Shown here in pieces: positions 1 through 11,133 of a stretch of 64,000 nucleotides of DNA. The notes below the pieces were generated by a model, which had not been told where the DNA came from, did not search any database, and saw nothing but the letters and a program-made list of their open reading frames with translations. The translations under genes and the position numbers were made by a program. Numbering within the stretch: the first letter of the stretch is position 1; every line of letters starts with the position of its first letter. Source of the stretch: Petunia secreta (lineage: Eukaryota; Streptophyta; Magnoliopsida; Solanales; Solanaceae); assembly GCA_029990175.1 (NCBI GenBank), contig JARKIP010000051.1, positions 3,612,501 through 3,676,500 on the forward strand, read 5' to 3'.

Positions 1-433
1 GTTTTAAATTTTAAAAACCCACAATATTTGATTTGGTTTTACGTTAGAAAATCAAAGAACTAGTTGAATCAACCCAAGAAAGTATATACAAATATATTCA
101 TAAATAACGTTAGTTCTTTTAAATATTTTTCTTCAAAAGCTTATAACAAACTTGTCCACATTAATGCCATTTAGCCAATGTATGTTCTCTTGTTTTTTTT
201 TTTTTTCAATTTTTGTTAGTTATCTTCTTCAGTATAGACCAATAAATTACTCGTGTCAAGTGTATGTTCTTGCCTGTCATAGTTTGAGATGAAATCTTCA
301 AGTGAATGAGAAACTTTGATCCATTTGATTTTGTGAACTTGTGACACAATACACATACTAAGAGTACTTATCAAGAGTTCTAAAAGATGTACTTATCAAA
401 TTAAGGCATTAATGGTTAAGTGTCTTCATGCAG

Positions 434-2467
434 GATGAGCTGAATGAAATTCATGGTTGGGAGAATTCACTTGCTGGATTTCCTATAAAGCCTCTTCAAG
501 CTCTCAAGTAAGAATCATCTGCTTCTGCTGCTGGCATTTGAGTGTAAAACTGTCATCCTGTCCATGTTAAAATCCTTGAGTTGGTATTATGATCCAAATG
601 TACATCTTGTTAAATTGCTTTGCGACTTAGTATCCGTTGGAGCACTATTATCTGTGTATTGCTCAATCAGGATCAACGAGCACTATTATCTGTGTATTGT
701 TATGCATGTGCTTCCCTTGCCTAATACCTGAATAGTAAGTCCATAGATTGGCTGCTGTGATTGACCTGACAACAGCTTGCACAATGAAGTAGCAGACGCT
801 CACTGATAGGTTTCTTCTGTCAAAGCATGAGTCAATCTGTGTCATGGAGTTGAACAACACAATCCTACATCATTCTGGTATGGAACTTCTGGCAACTAGC
901 TTCTCCTCCTACACTTCAATTTGAAAGAATAAATAGCAACTATGCATCAGTCCCAAATAAGTTGTATTAAGGAGGAATATAAAGAAACAACCAGTTGGCT
1001 AGTTGACCGGCGTTGGTGCAAATAGAAATTTGCTCATTTACAACCTGGTGTAGATATGTATATTCACAGTCTGCACTTACAAAAGTTATTTATGTGCCAT
1101 CTTCGAGATATGCTGTCACTCAATTATATTACAATGAGTTGTGTCAAATTCATCTCAGGAAGTTAGATATCAGTCTTGTGCTTTGAGGGAGCTGAATACC
1201 TTGGGTGCTATCATGTTGTCGAACGAAACTGAACTGCTTCAGAGTTGAACGGAGGCTCAAGTTTAAGAGCATTTCTTGTGCATTTTTGACTTCATAGATG
1301 TATTTCTTTTATGCCGCACCTTATCCTCTTAGAGGTGGGATAAACTTTATCATGCGACTAAACCTTGGGATTACTTAAGCCACCATCTATATCGGATAAG
1401 TTAATCCCATAACTGTGGGATAAATTTTATCCCAATATATCTAATCCCTCCAACCAAACATGGGATAAATTAATCCTGGGATTATAATCATTTATCCGGT
1501 TATCCCTCAAACCGAAGACACCTTACTTCCTGCATTGTTTGATTTTTTTGTCACCTGCATGTAATTTATTTATTTGGCAGTTACATTTTTTTTTTTCCAA
1601 ATTACATGGAGACTGTTTTGATGAGGTGCAGTTGCATATTTTACCCACCATGCATGATTTGGCATGGTTCAGAATATGCTATTGCGATCTCTTGGGGCAG
1701 TAAATCGTTAAAGCATTGTTGTGTTGTTTCATTCTATATTTAGGGAATATCAACAACTAAAGTACCAGTCTGAAGGTAACTGTAATGTTCCAGGGCAGCA
1801 TCAACAAAAGAAATACTCCATCCGTTCCACTTTATGTGTCATAGTTTGACTCGGCACAAAGTTTAAGAAATAAAGGATGTTTGTGTGATTGTAAATCATT
1901 TCAGTAATGGCAAAACTGTAATTTTGAAGTTTAATTATTACCAAATTTAAAATGCTGTCATTCTTTTTAGAACAAACGAATAAGGAAATATTGCCACATA
2001 AATTGGAACGGAGGGAGTATTGTGGCAAGTTGACCTGTGATGCTGAATTCAGATACCTTTTTTTGAAAACACAAGCTCTGTGAATTGCTATGACTTTTAC
2101 ATAAAACCTTGGTTTATCCCTTTCCATCGCCATCTCCGGATATACTTTATCAGGGGAAGATCCGTATGAAGGAGCTGTTGTCCAACACAAGGGACGGTTT
2201 CAAGTCACATCAGCAAATCGGAGTCGCAAGGTATTAGTCTAGTATTGCCCCGTTGATTTTCGGATCTGATCTTATATTACATTGTAAAGGAGAAGTTTGC
2301 TTCAATGGCTAGAAATATGTGTCAAAGACATGTGCATTATTACCAAATTGTATCATTTGTCAATGATGCAGAATTTCAACACACAAGAGGGCTTGGGGAG
2401 TAATAGAGGGTATGGATTCATCAGGATTGTTAGTGCGTGCTCTGATTCCCCATTTAAAGGGCTGTAA
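434..2467 (+). CDS. 3' exons of an unidentified gene, possibly a Ste20/fray-like protein kinase
   Basis: I assembled this from splice sites. Exon 434-507 (after CAG, donor GTAAGA) reads DELNEIHGWENSLAGFPIKP and on. Exon 1744-1775 (after TTTAG, donor GTAACT) reads EYQQLKYQSE. Exon 2154-2230 (after ATCAG, donor GTATTA) reads EDPYEGAVVQHKGRFQVTSA and on. The three join in phase (2, then 1, then 0) with no stop, which is unlikely by chance. A possible last exon, 2372-2467 after ATGCAG, stays in frame to TAA and adds 31 residues; it is the least certain part. The GRFxVTS motif resembles the segment after the kinase domain in plant Ste20/fray/BLUS1-like kinases, but no catalytic domain lies in the window, so the function is a guess. 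The 1.24-kb and 378-bp introns carry transposons that do not touch the exons. The 5' part lies before base 1. Confidence 0.5.
1320..1524. mobile_element. GGGATAA-rich MITE in an intron
   Basis: Palindromic AT-rich element built from repeats of GGGATAA and AATCCC on both strands, ending with a CCAACCAAAC-like motif. Two relatives lie side by side at 20,775-21,235. This family type is common in Solanaceae introns. It sits in the intron between the first two exons of the gene at the window start. Exact ends and target duplication were not resolved. Confidence 0.55.
1814..2019. mobile_element. Stowaway-like MITE (TACTCCATCCGTTCC termini)
   Basis: The 206-bp element starts TACTCCATCCGTTCC and ends GGAACGGAGGGAGTA, near-perfect terminal inverted repeats, with TA at both ends as in Tc1/mariner-type insertions. 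The interior is AT-rich and non-coding. It lies in the intron between exons 1744-1775 and 2154-2230. Relatives occur at 18,381, 19,588, 23,411 and 37,810. Confidence 0.85.
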
Positions 2468-3465
2468 CATATTAGGTGCTGTTGAAGCTTGCTGCTCCAT
2501 TATGTTTAACAGGAAGTTTTTCCTACTTTTGAGTTTGAAGTTCCATCAGATTGCTACCCTAGCTAATAGTATTTATGTCATAAGGTTTCTATCCGATCGA
2601 AAACACGTATTGTTGATTCAAATCTCTCCATCATGGTGGAGGAGAAATGTAACTTTTGTAGAAAGTTGTGTGTCTACAGCTATTCTTTGTGGATGTTTGT
2701 AGTTCCTTTAATCCAGAACCTGGAGGCCTGAGTACTCAAAACATTCTGGGCATAACAGAAGTCTCAGCACTTCCATCATTACAATGCATTCTGCAGCAGA
2801 ATAACTCACAGAGGAGTATTTAATTAGCTCATTATCAAAGTGCATTCTTGTTATATACTTTAGGCCTCTAAAAGGAGCACGGGGGCAGACAAAGGCACAC
2901 AACACTGGTCCGAACCATCTTGTAGATAAAAGCCTAATAAATAAGTGAATGGCTGATGGCCAAGTTAATTATCCACTGAGTTTTGGACCGTACTTTAGAT
3001 GCCAGTTGGCCCTCGAGTACTTCTCAGTGAATGTGCCTATCTCATACTCGACAACAGTAGTTTATTAAGTGCATCTACTATAACATCTACTCTTCATATC
3101 TGCAGATGAAACCTGCAATACAAAGGTAGATTATAGAACCATGACTTTACACAAATTGGCCAATCCAGTATTTTTTTAACATCTCTGGTTTTTTAATAAT
3201 GGTATCTGCAATTTTTAATAGAGATATAAATTAAAGACATAAAAACTTTTGGCCATTGGGATCAGACTGACGTGCAAAATTTTGATTCAGCAGAGCTCAT
3301 TGAGCCTCTGAAATATCGAATATCCTCATCATCTCCCAAAGTAAAATTGTACAAAAAATTGTTAAACAAATATAACATCCACTTCAATTAGTGTTCATCC
3401 TTCTCGAAATATAAACAAAGTAAACATGGTAAAACCGGTATCGTTACTTTTCAAAAGTATACTTT
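2468..3465. other. Intergenic, nothing recognised
   Basis: AT-rich stretch with frequent stops in all frames. Short open frames here have no family resemblance and no splice or promoter context. Confidence 0.5.
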
Positions 3466-3806
3466 CAGGGGCGGACCTGCATACAATGAAGGATACATAT
3501 ACAATATGTTGAGTGCCGTTAATTTTTTTCATATGTATTTGTTTATATTTTGATAAATCCTCCATCCCAATTTGTTTATTGTAGTTTGACTTGACACAAA
3601 ATTTAAAATAAGAAAAACTTTTAAAACTTATGGTCTAAAATAAGACATGAATGTTTGTGTGGCTGTAAATAAGTCAAAAAATAACTTTAAATTTAAATTA
3701 TTGTCAAATTTAAAAATAAGACAATCTTTTTGGGACGGACAAATAAGAAAAGTATGACTAACAAAATGAGACAAAGTGAGTAACAAAAATTCTGGATCCG
3801 CCACCG
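3466..3806. mobile_element. Degenerate hAT-like MITE holding a decayed Stowaway-like MITE
   Basis: The left end reads CAGGGGCGGACCTG, like the termini of the elements at 11,134 and 18,868; the right end is decayed (GGATCCGCCACCG). Inside, 3,558-3,784 resembles the TACTCC MITE family, with a CCTCCATCCCAATTTG start and internal TTTGACTTGACAC, but its right terminus is degraded. Boundaries are approximate. Confidence 0.4.
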
Positions 3807-6800
3807 TATACATTCCTTAGATGGACTATTTACAACTAAATTGGTTGGAATTTATACAATAATAATAGAAGAATGTGCTTAGGCGTTACTAGACCAGCTT
3901 CAAAGATAAATATATCTCAGCAAATCTGAAGAGCATAAGCTTTTAGTTTAATTTACGAGCAGAATAACACCTCCCTTTCTATTAAAATATAACAAAGGGG
4001 GCTGCCTGAATTTCTACTCGGTACAACATATATTAAATTTAATAACAAATAAAAATACTTGAAAAATTAATAGGAATAAAAAAGAAAAACAAAATTGTGA
4101 AGGGCTCAGAGGTTTGCTTAATGTGCTCAACGAAGAACTTTTTAAGGTTCTTCTCATACAAGAGGTGTCAGAAATAGAGAGAAAGCACCATCATCTTTGC
4201 CCCTACTTAATATCAAAACTTATAAAAAAATATATAAAGCGTAGCTCGGTGGACGTAGGGTTCGGGAAAAGACCGCACCCTTGAAAAATACAAAGTAAAG
4301 AAGAAATGGAGAGGGTGGTGGCTATCAGCTTACTGTGAACTAGGGTTTGATATTTTCAGCTCATTCTTGAAGCTGTATTTATAGATACTGAATGGGCTTC
4401 AAAATGTTAGCCCTAGAGGAATTGCACAAATAGAATAGATTGGGTAGTGAACTTTAAAGCGCAGCCACTTTTGAACTCTCTATGTAAACCGCGGTTGCTT
4501 TGTAAAATTAGATATAGGGTTAGTTCAACTTCCGCCTGTTCAACCTAAAACATGCTTGATAACAAACCAGTTGATTTGTGTTTAGGGTCACAAGCAATAA
4601 CGATATATTGAAGAATAATCATACTCTGATGCTTATTGTATTTGTTGAATAAATTTATAATGGGATGATTGGGGTATTTATAAGCTACATATTAGCCAAA
4701 TTCAAATTTTAGTATAATTTTATTTGTGGAGCTCGTGGTCCATTATATAGGTCGATTAGCTAGTTCTGACGCTATGTAGGAATAGTATAGATACAGAGGT
4801 GCCTCACTATTTGCACTAGCGCATTCGTTTGTTTCATGTTTGTGCTACTACAACGGTTGTTGCTCATGTGGTTAACGCCTGCTCTTGGATAAGTAGCTTC
4901 TGTTATCATTAAACCCATTTCATGTGGACCTTCGAGTCCGCAGATTAAGCATTGCGTAATTTATGCCGACATCCAACCCCTGAGACCTGAAGTTTGGGGT
5001 TTAACTCCACTTTGTAAAAATTTGTATTTAACCCCAACTTCAATCCCAAGGTATTTGTCATCATAGGCTAATTTCACAAACTTCAGTTTGGGTTAATTAC
5101 AAACTTTTGGTCAAAAGTTGGCTCAACTTCAAATTTAATATGATTGTTGGTTCATTGCAGAGTTAATTAGAATTTGACCATAACTTCAGATCTTGGAAAT
5201 TGAAGATATGTGCTACACTTTCAGAAATTTTTAAGAAATGATTACGCCATGAATGGCGGAGGTATGAAAACAGGTAGTGTACTAAATATTTGCAAGATAA
5301 TCTTGGTGAAAGCCTAGTGAATTTTACATAAAATTTGACCTTGTATCTTGCCTACACCGCGTTAAATGAAAACTAATCAGTATTTAAAAAAAATTAAAAG
5401 ACTAGCCAAATTTAAAAAATATGGAAAACCCAATATATTTTTTACGGAGACTTTAAAAATTGTAGCTCGAAAGTCCCAATTAAAAATACTTACAACTCCA
5501 AATATTTGCTCTAGGGAACTTTCCTGAAACTTTAAACTAAACTCCAGGAATTTTATTGGAGTTTTGTTCAAAAATTTAGAATTTTCTCTTGTGGCTAGTC
5601 TTAAAAAAATCATGTGTTTTAAAAGTATGGCTACTTTTCTCAAATTCTATAATTGTTGGTTGTTTCTCTTTCCAAAATTGGATCATCAAAATCACCCAAA
5701 GTTTTCAGCTTAAATACATCATCAAAGCCTACAAAAAAATTTACCTGGTGTTGCTAAAATTGACTGATTTTGAGAATGTCCCCGTTTAACATAATTTTAA
5801 CCAAAATTCCTATGTTTGGTATGTAAGTAACACTTCAAATCATCAATTGACAATATTGTCTCTTAGGAAGAGGTCAAGTGGCAAGTATTGCCCAGACAAT
5901 ACCTTATCTGAGAGAATGTGATATTCAAGTATTGCGTGAGAAAGAGATGTCAAAGCTAGGAAAGTGCTGCCTCTTAGGCAGTATTAAAGGAGAAAGTGAG
6001 GGCGAGGAATACAGGCATCATTAGAAAATCCATAGGAATACATATGTCTATAATTTATTTATTAAATCAAGCGGATGATATATTTGCTAAACCACTGTTA
6101 TGAGAGTCAAAAAGGCAAATCATTACCTAGAGTGTCATAGTTCTGCAATCCAACCCAAAGCCTGTTGTCATCTGTGGGAGTTTTAGTATTACATCCCTAT
6201 GCAATTTTCTTGGGTAGTTTACATAACTATACATATAAATATATTTTTTATACAAAAAAATTAATACTATCCCATTTTCAAAACATAATAATATTTTTTA
6301 TTAAAAAAATATAGCAAATATATATAAAGGATGAATAAAATTCTAAAACCTCCTTCTACACTAGCCTCCAAACCCCCTAGTGGCCGCTCCATAGCTGACA
6401 CATACCGGCCACTGATGGTAATCGGTCGCCGAAAAAAAAAAAATTTCTATAAATTTTTTTGGATGTGTTGTGTATTTTCATTGTATGCATAACGAAACAC
6501 TATGCATGCAATGAAAATATAGAAGAAATACGCAAATACAGTTGTGGTATATTGATTGTATATTCTTTGTATGACAATTTTATACATAGGACATACACAA
6601 CGTATACAATGACTAAACAAAAACACATCATATATAATTATTGTATTTAAAGTATATGCTATTGTATATTCGGAGACATACATTAGACATACAATGAACA
6701 TATCCATAACATATATTTTCTTCGCCTCCAACCAAACTACAACCATTGTAGCCACAAGAGACCACCAAATAAAAAGAAGAAAAAATCAAGAAAGAAGTTG

Positions 6801-7976
6801 GATCTATCGGTGCCGCAAAACGAGCTACACCGACGATGGAAAGGGGGACCGAATCTTGTACACCATATGTCAAAGTGCCGACAGCGGAACCACTAGAGCT
6901 CTGTCGTCGACCCTAACAACAAAACAAAAACGCAGCAGTGAGAACGAAATAGCAACAATGTTGTCGTTGCTGGCGACGACGGGGCATGGGAGGGCACGCC
7001 GGCTACGGGGAAGAGGGGAAGGGCAGTGGCCGAAAAACAGTGGAATGGGGAGAGGAGAGAAGGGGTTAGATTTTTTTTTTTTGTTTTTTTGTTTTTTTTT
7101 TTTTTTTTTTGGTACTTGATAGCATTGTTAAAAAATATTACTATATCTAGTAAAGTGGTAAATATTGCTCTATTTTAAAATAAGTTAACTACAAGCATAA
7201 GGTGTAGTTTTCATAAAATCTGGCTCCGTAGCGTGTTTGCACCGCGCTAAATGTAAACTAGTCAGCGGTGCAAAACTATTTGAAAACTAGCCAGCTCTAG
7301 ACAAGTTCCAGTATTTTATACTGTGATTTTGAACTAACATGTTCAAAGTCCAAGTATTTTATACTAGTATCATTTAAACGCTATTCCCAGTATCAAATAC
7401 TGCATTTTATATATAAATCTCTATGGACTTTGAACATGAATCCCAATATAAAATAAGTTCAAAGTCCCGGTATAAAATGCTGAAACTGGTCTGAGGTATT
7501 TGTTAACGCTAATAAAGTGTAAGTGTGCGTATGAAATTTTGGCTATTTCTTAATTAATTTTGAAATAGTGGATAAAATTCACTTAGGACGTCCAAAATTG
7601 ACTAGTTATTATTTTTTTCCCTAAAATTTCCAATCTTTTTGCCTTTGCCCAGCCGAGCCCATTCTATACCTATTGCTTTGAAGTTTGAAGGTTCTGAAGC
7701 CCAAAAAGAAAAGTAATAATAGTGCTGCAAAATTAAATAAAAATTGATCGGAAAGAAATAGGACTTTTTAGATAAATGTACAATATTCAGGGAAAGATTT
7801 CAAAAAATGTCGAGATTATCTCACTTTATAATACATAACAATTTTTTTTTAACATGATATATACAAATTTCAAAAACTGTGTATATACATATGTGTACAA
7901 CTTTATATATCATTGTATGTTTTTATATTCATCTATGTATGTTATTTTATATACATGAATATATATATATATATAT
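3807..7976. other. AT-rich repeat-laden spacer
   Basis: No gene is supported. At 4,240-4,290 is a short stretch (AGCTCGGTGGACGTAGGG, then a GGGAAAAGACCGCACC-like motif) resembling a Solanaceae TS SINE fragment. The segments 5,320-5,410 and 7,195-7,300 share a CACCGCG(T/C)TAAATG motif followed by AACTA(A/G)TCAG, so they are probably copies of one repeat. At 6,440-6,740 are many inverted TATACA/TGTATA motifs. A GC-rich purine block at 6,920-7,080 ends in a long T tract (7,070-7,110). An open frame across that block is low-complexity and not credible. Confidence 0.5.
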
Positions 7977-8052
7977 ATAAATTAAGAATGGATCCTATGC
8001 AGCATGGGGATAACAAGATTTACTGGTGACACAACCCTGGCATGGAGTGGCT
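7977..8052 (-). repeat. 76-bp terminal direct repeat, distal copy
   Basis: Matches 10,107-10,182 with 3 mismatches in 76 by direct comparison. On the minus strand it follows the truncated RT and ends at the TA-rich flank, at the same point where the other copy meets the primer site. Confidence 0.85.
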
Positions 8053-9469
8053 TTATTTCCTTTAACGCCCTGCAAAGTAAAGGAAGTCCAAGAACAAATA
8101 TATCATTCATAATCTTCTGAAATTCAGAAGGGGCATTTTTTAATCCAAATGGCATAACATTCCATTCGAACTGTCCTATTGGGATATTAAAAGCAGTTTT
8201 ATACCAGTCAGCTTCAGCTATCTGAATCTGCCAGTATCCTAATTTCAAATCAAATTTAGAAAATATAATAGCATTATGAAGTCTATCCAATAAATCCTTT
8301 TTATTAGGAATAGGATATCTAATCCATTTTAAAACTTTATTCAAAGGTTTATAGTTTATGACTAACCTTGGAACTCCTCTTTCTTGTTCAGCATGTTTAT
8401 TAACATAAAAAGTTGTACAAGACCATGGAGATTTTGAAGATCGGATAAGACCTTTATGTAATAAAGAATCTATTTTCTTTTTACATAATTCTAAATATTC
8501 CGAATTCATTTGGCAAGGTCTTGCCTTAGTAGGAATACTATTAGTTTCAGAAAAGTCTTCCTCATATGGAAGTGTAACTACATGTTTTTTTCTATTCCAA
8601 AAAGTATTTGGATGTTCACTACAAATCTGTAATGAAAACTAATTTATTATAAAATCAATTTTTTCTCTTAATTTGAGATTTTTTAAAATCTCATCAATAT
8701 TTAAAGTATAAATTTCTTGTTTAAGAAAATTGATATGCTGACTTTTCTTAGCTAGCATATCTTTTAACTGATTTAAAACTCTGGTAATAGGTTCAGTTAT
8801 AAACTGGAATATAATAGATTTTTCTTTGAAAGTTCCTATTATGCCTTCTTTATCAATTCTAGTAATTGGAAATATTTTTTGTAAAAAGGGTGTTCCTAGT
8901 ATAACTTGGTTAGACATATTTTTTATTAAAACAAAGCTTTGAGGTATACATACCTTATTTGTGCATATAGAAGCTTTTGGCAATTTGTACTCAATCTGCA
9001 TCTTTTCACCATTAGCAGACCTTAAACTATGAGTAGTTTTATGAAAATATCGTGAAGATATCATTCTCATTTTTAAATTATGATATCTAGGAGTTTCCTC
9101 TCTTACCTGAGAAGTAGAAGCTCTAGAAGGAGTTTGAACAATATAATCAATAGGAGAAATATGAGAATGATATAAAGAATTAGACCTAGATAAACCTTGG
9201 AAACTAGATCTGTCAGATCTCATATCCACTCTATTTATAACATCTTCAGGTTCAAACCTGATTCTTACATCTCCTTCTGGAGTTTGTTCAATTCCAGTTA
9301 GATCTGTATTTCTAAAATTTTTTGGAGGAACCACTTCCTCCATGACCCATTCTTTAGGGAAATCTATTTCATCCCATTTGATAGGTCTTCTGGTAGTAAC
9401 TTTAGACTTACCAAAATTAGTTTCTATTAAAATAGTTTCATTTTTAAAATCCATAATTTTGCACATAGG
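7982..9469 (-). pseudogene. Caulimovirid protease-reverse transcriptase remnant
   Basis: The frame continues out of the movement-protein tail, through a Ser/Arg-rich linker, to a C-terminal retropepsin segment (NQVILGTPFLQKIFPI). The coat-protein zinc finger and the protease D(T/S)G motif are not visible, suggesting an internal deletion near 9,060-9,100. A TAA at 8,639-8,641 interrupts the frame, which then stays open into RT: KGLIRSSKSPWSC, PRLVINYKPLNK, FDLKLGYWQIQI, MPFGLKNAPSEFQ. The RT breaks off after IMNDIF at a deletion joined to the 76-bp repeat, losing the YxDD box and all of RNase H. Non-functional. Confidence 0.8.
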
Positions 9470-10073
9470 ATTCAGAGTATATAGTGGCTTAAAATAAATC
9501 CTATAACAGATACATATTACTTCTGTATTAGGCATATAATCATAACCATGTAATTTAACATTTAAAACCAAAGCTTTTAAAGCATTTTCATCCGACAACG
9601 ATATTTGTAAATTCGGACAGGCATTAAAATATACTGGGCCATAAGCCAAGCTTGATTGTACAATCCTATAAGGGATTTCTTCCAATTATGGTTTCTACCA
9701 TCCCTGAGAGCAGCTATAAAACTTTCAGGTAAACCTCTTAAGGTTAAAGGTTTAAAAGCAACTTGAATTAAACCAATATGAATAAATCTATGCGTATGCA
9801 TATAAGGTATTAAATCATGCTCAGACAATAAATTAAAAGTAGCATGTCCGCTATCAATCGTGATAGTTTCTTCAGTAGTTTAACTACCTGTTTTAACTCC
9901 AACTTCTCAAAAGTTCCTAGCTGATATATTAACCTGGGTTGAACTTTAGGAATAGTCAATTTATTAAGTAAGTCTAAATGCTGCGGCATTTCATATTCTT
10001 CTTTCCTACTGTTTTTAACAGTAGTTTTGTTCCTAATGATACTCATTAGAAAAGTAAAAGTTGAACTCATCAC
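9470..10073 (-). pseudogene. Caulimovirid movement-protein remnant
   Basis: Three overlapping minus-strand frames (10,073-9,810; 9,828-9,577; 9,685 downward) together resemble a 30K-type viral movement protein. Recognisable pieces include LTLRGLPESFIAALRDGRNH in the middle frame and the tail region reading YGPVYFNACPNL to IYFKPLYTLNP. At least two frameshifts, near 9,815 and within 9,577-9,685, break it. It begins just after the primer site, as expected for the first ORF of this virus group. Native role: cell-to-cell movement through plasmodesmata. This copy cannot be translated as one protein. Confidence 0.65.
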
Positions 10074-10093
10074 CTATTGCTACTATGCACCAT

Positions 10094-10106
10094 GGCTCTG
10101 ATACCA
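10094..10106 (-). other. Primer-binding site for initiator tRNA-Met
   Basis: The minus strand reads TGGTATCAGAGCC, complementary to the 3' end of plant initiator tRNA-Met, the minus-strand primer of caulimovirids and many plant retroelements. It lies 20 bp before the start of the movement-protein remnant. Confidence 0.85.
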
Positions 10107-10182
10107 ATAAATTAAGAATGGATCCTAGGCAGCATGGGGATAACAAGAATTACTGGTGACGCAACCCTGGCATGGAGTGGCT
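10107..10182 (-). repeat. 76-bp terminal direct repeat, primer-site-proximal copy
   Basis: Second copy of the repeat at 7,977-8,052. On the minus strand its last base is immediately followed by the tRNA-Met primer site. It does not start with TG or end with CA, so it is not a normal LTR; it is better explained as viral genome end sequence present twice. Confidence 0.85.
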
Positions 10183-10307
10183 GAACCCAAAATTAGGTCC
10201 AAAAGTTATTTTTATAAAAGCTGAAAATACATCAATAATGCATCTCTTTATATCATGTCTTCATATCTTGTCTTTTCCTTTGGCATTATTCTTGTTCGAT
10301 AGGTATG

Positions 10308-10341
<34 letters not shown>

Positions 10342-11133
10342 AATCATGTATATTTTGCCTAAAATACTATGTCTTGTAATAGTATTGAAAGTGTCGCTAT
10401 GTTTTTGAAATTTTTTATAAGTGTCGATATGTTTGGTAATAAAGATCTCCAAAGCATCAATCAACATAAATATCTCAAATAAATATATTATGTTCTACAT
10501 GTGGCAAAAAAATATTATTGTAATAAAGAGAGGAGTTTATTGACTAATTTACCTTTATTTATATTGTTAATCTTCTATTGTATTAATTTTTTATTTTTTA
10601 TAAATGTTACATTCTATTTTTATTTTCAAGATCAATAACATGACACGGATTAAATAGGAATTCTATTTTAATACTCCAAAAATGATTAATACTTTGAACA
10701 AAAATATTATCAAGACAAATAAAATGAGACGCAGAGAGTAATCTAATCATAATTACAATTATTTATAGTAGTAGATAAAATTCCTTAGCTAGTGACAAAC
10801 GCCCTTAACTAAATAAGACAAAGTTTGCATCTTAAACAAGAAAGTGGCTATTTGGCTGTTATTTGCAAACTTAAACAAGAAATAGCTTTCTTCTACAGTT
10901 CTGTCTTTAAATCTCAATTTTAGTATGTTGTAGATCTTCAAGACTCCATCATTAATCTTCTACGTACAGTCCTGAAAGCATTTTAGGTCTAGTTTTAGTC
11001 ATTCATATCCATAATGACTAAAGCATGTATCCCATCATATACCTTCCTCGACCAATCCTACAAAGAAAATAGTAATCAATACAATTTATGTTGTTATTTT
11101 ATGAATGAACGAGATGAAATTAAGGGTAGTGAG
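10183..11133. other. Intergenic, with a (CA)n microsatellite
   Basis: AT-rich, no gene recognised. A (TA)n(CA)n tract lies at about 10,305-10,341. A degraded MITE-like AAAATGAGACGCAGAGAGTA terminus is seen near 10,722-10,741. Confidence 0.5.

Larger units (their letters stand above)
7977..10182 (-). mobile_element. Decayed endogenous pararetrovirus (Caulimoviridae) fragment with terminal repeats
   Basis: A 2.2-kb insertion read on the minus strand: 76-bp repeat, tRNA-Met primer site, movement-protein remnant, protease and reverse-transcriptase remnants, second 76-bp repeat. The order primer site then movement protein then PR-RT matches plant pararetroviruses; the RT resembles petuvirus, florendovirus or solendovirus types, and I cannot choose between them. 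It is non-functional: the movement protein is split over three frames, no coat-protein zinc finger or protease active-site motif is visible, one in-frame stop (8,639-8,641) separates protease and RT, and the RT stops before its YxDD box. The low-coordinate end abuts a (TA)n tract (7,961-7,976), a context often seen for such insertions. Confidence 0.85.

Noticed and set aside
6694..7119. 141-codon open frame on the plus strand
   Set aside because: Low-complexity GC-rich then poly-T sequence, ends in a Phe run, no family resemblance or promoter.
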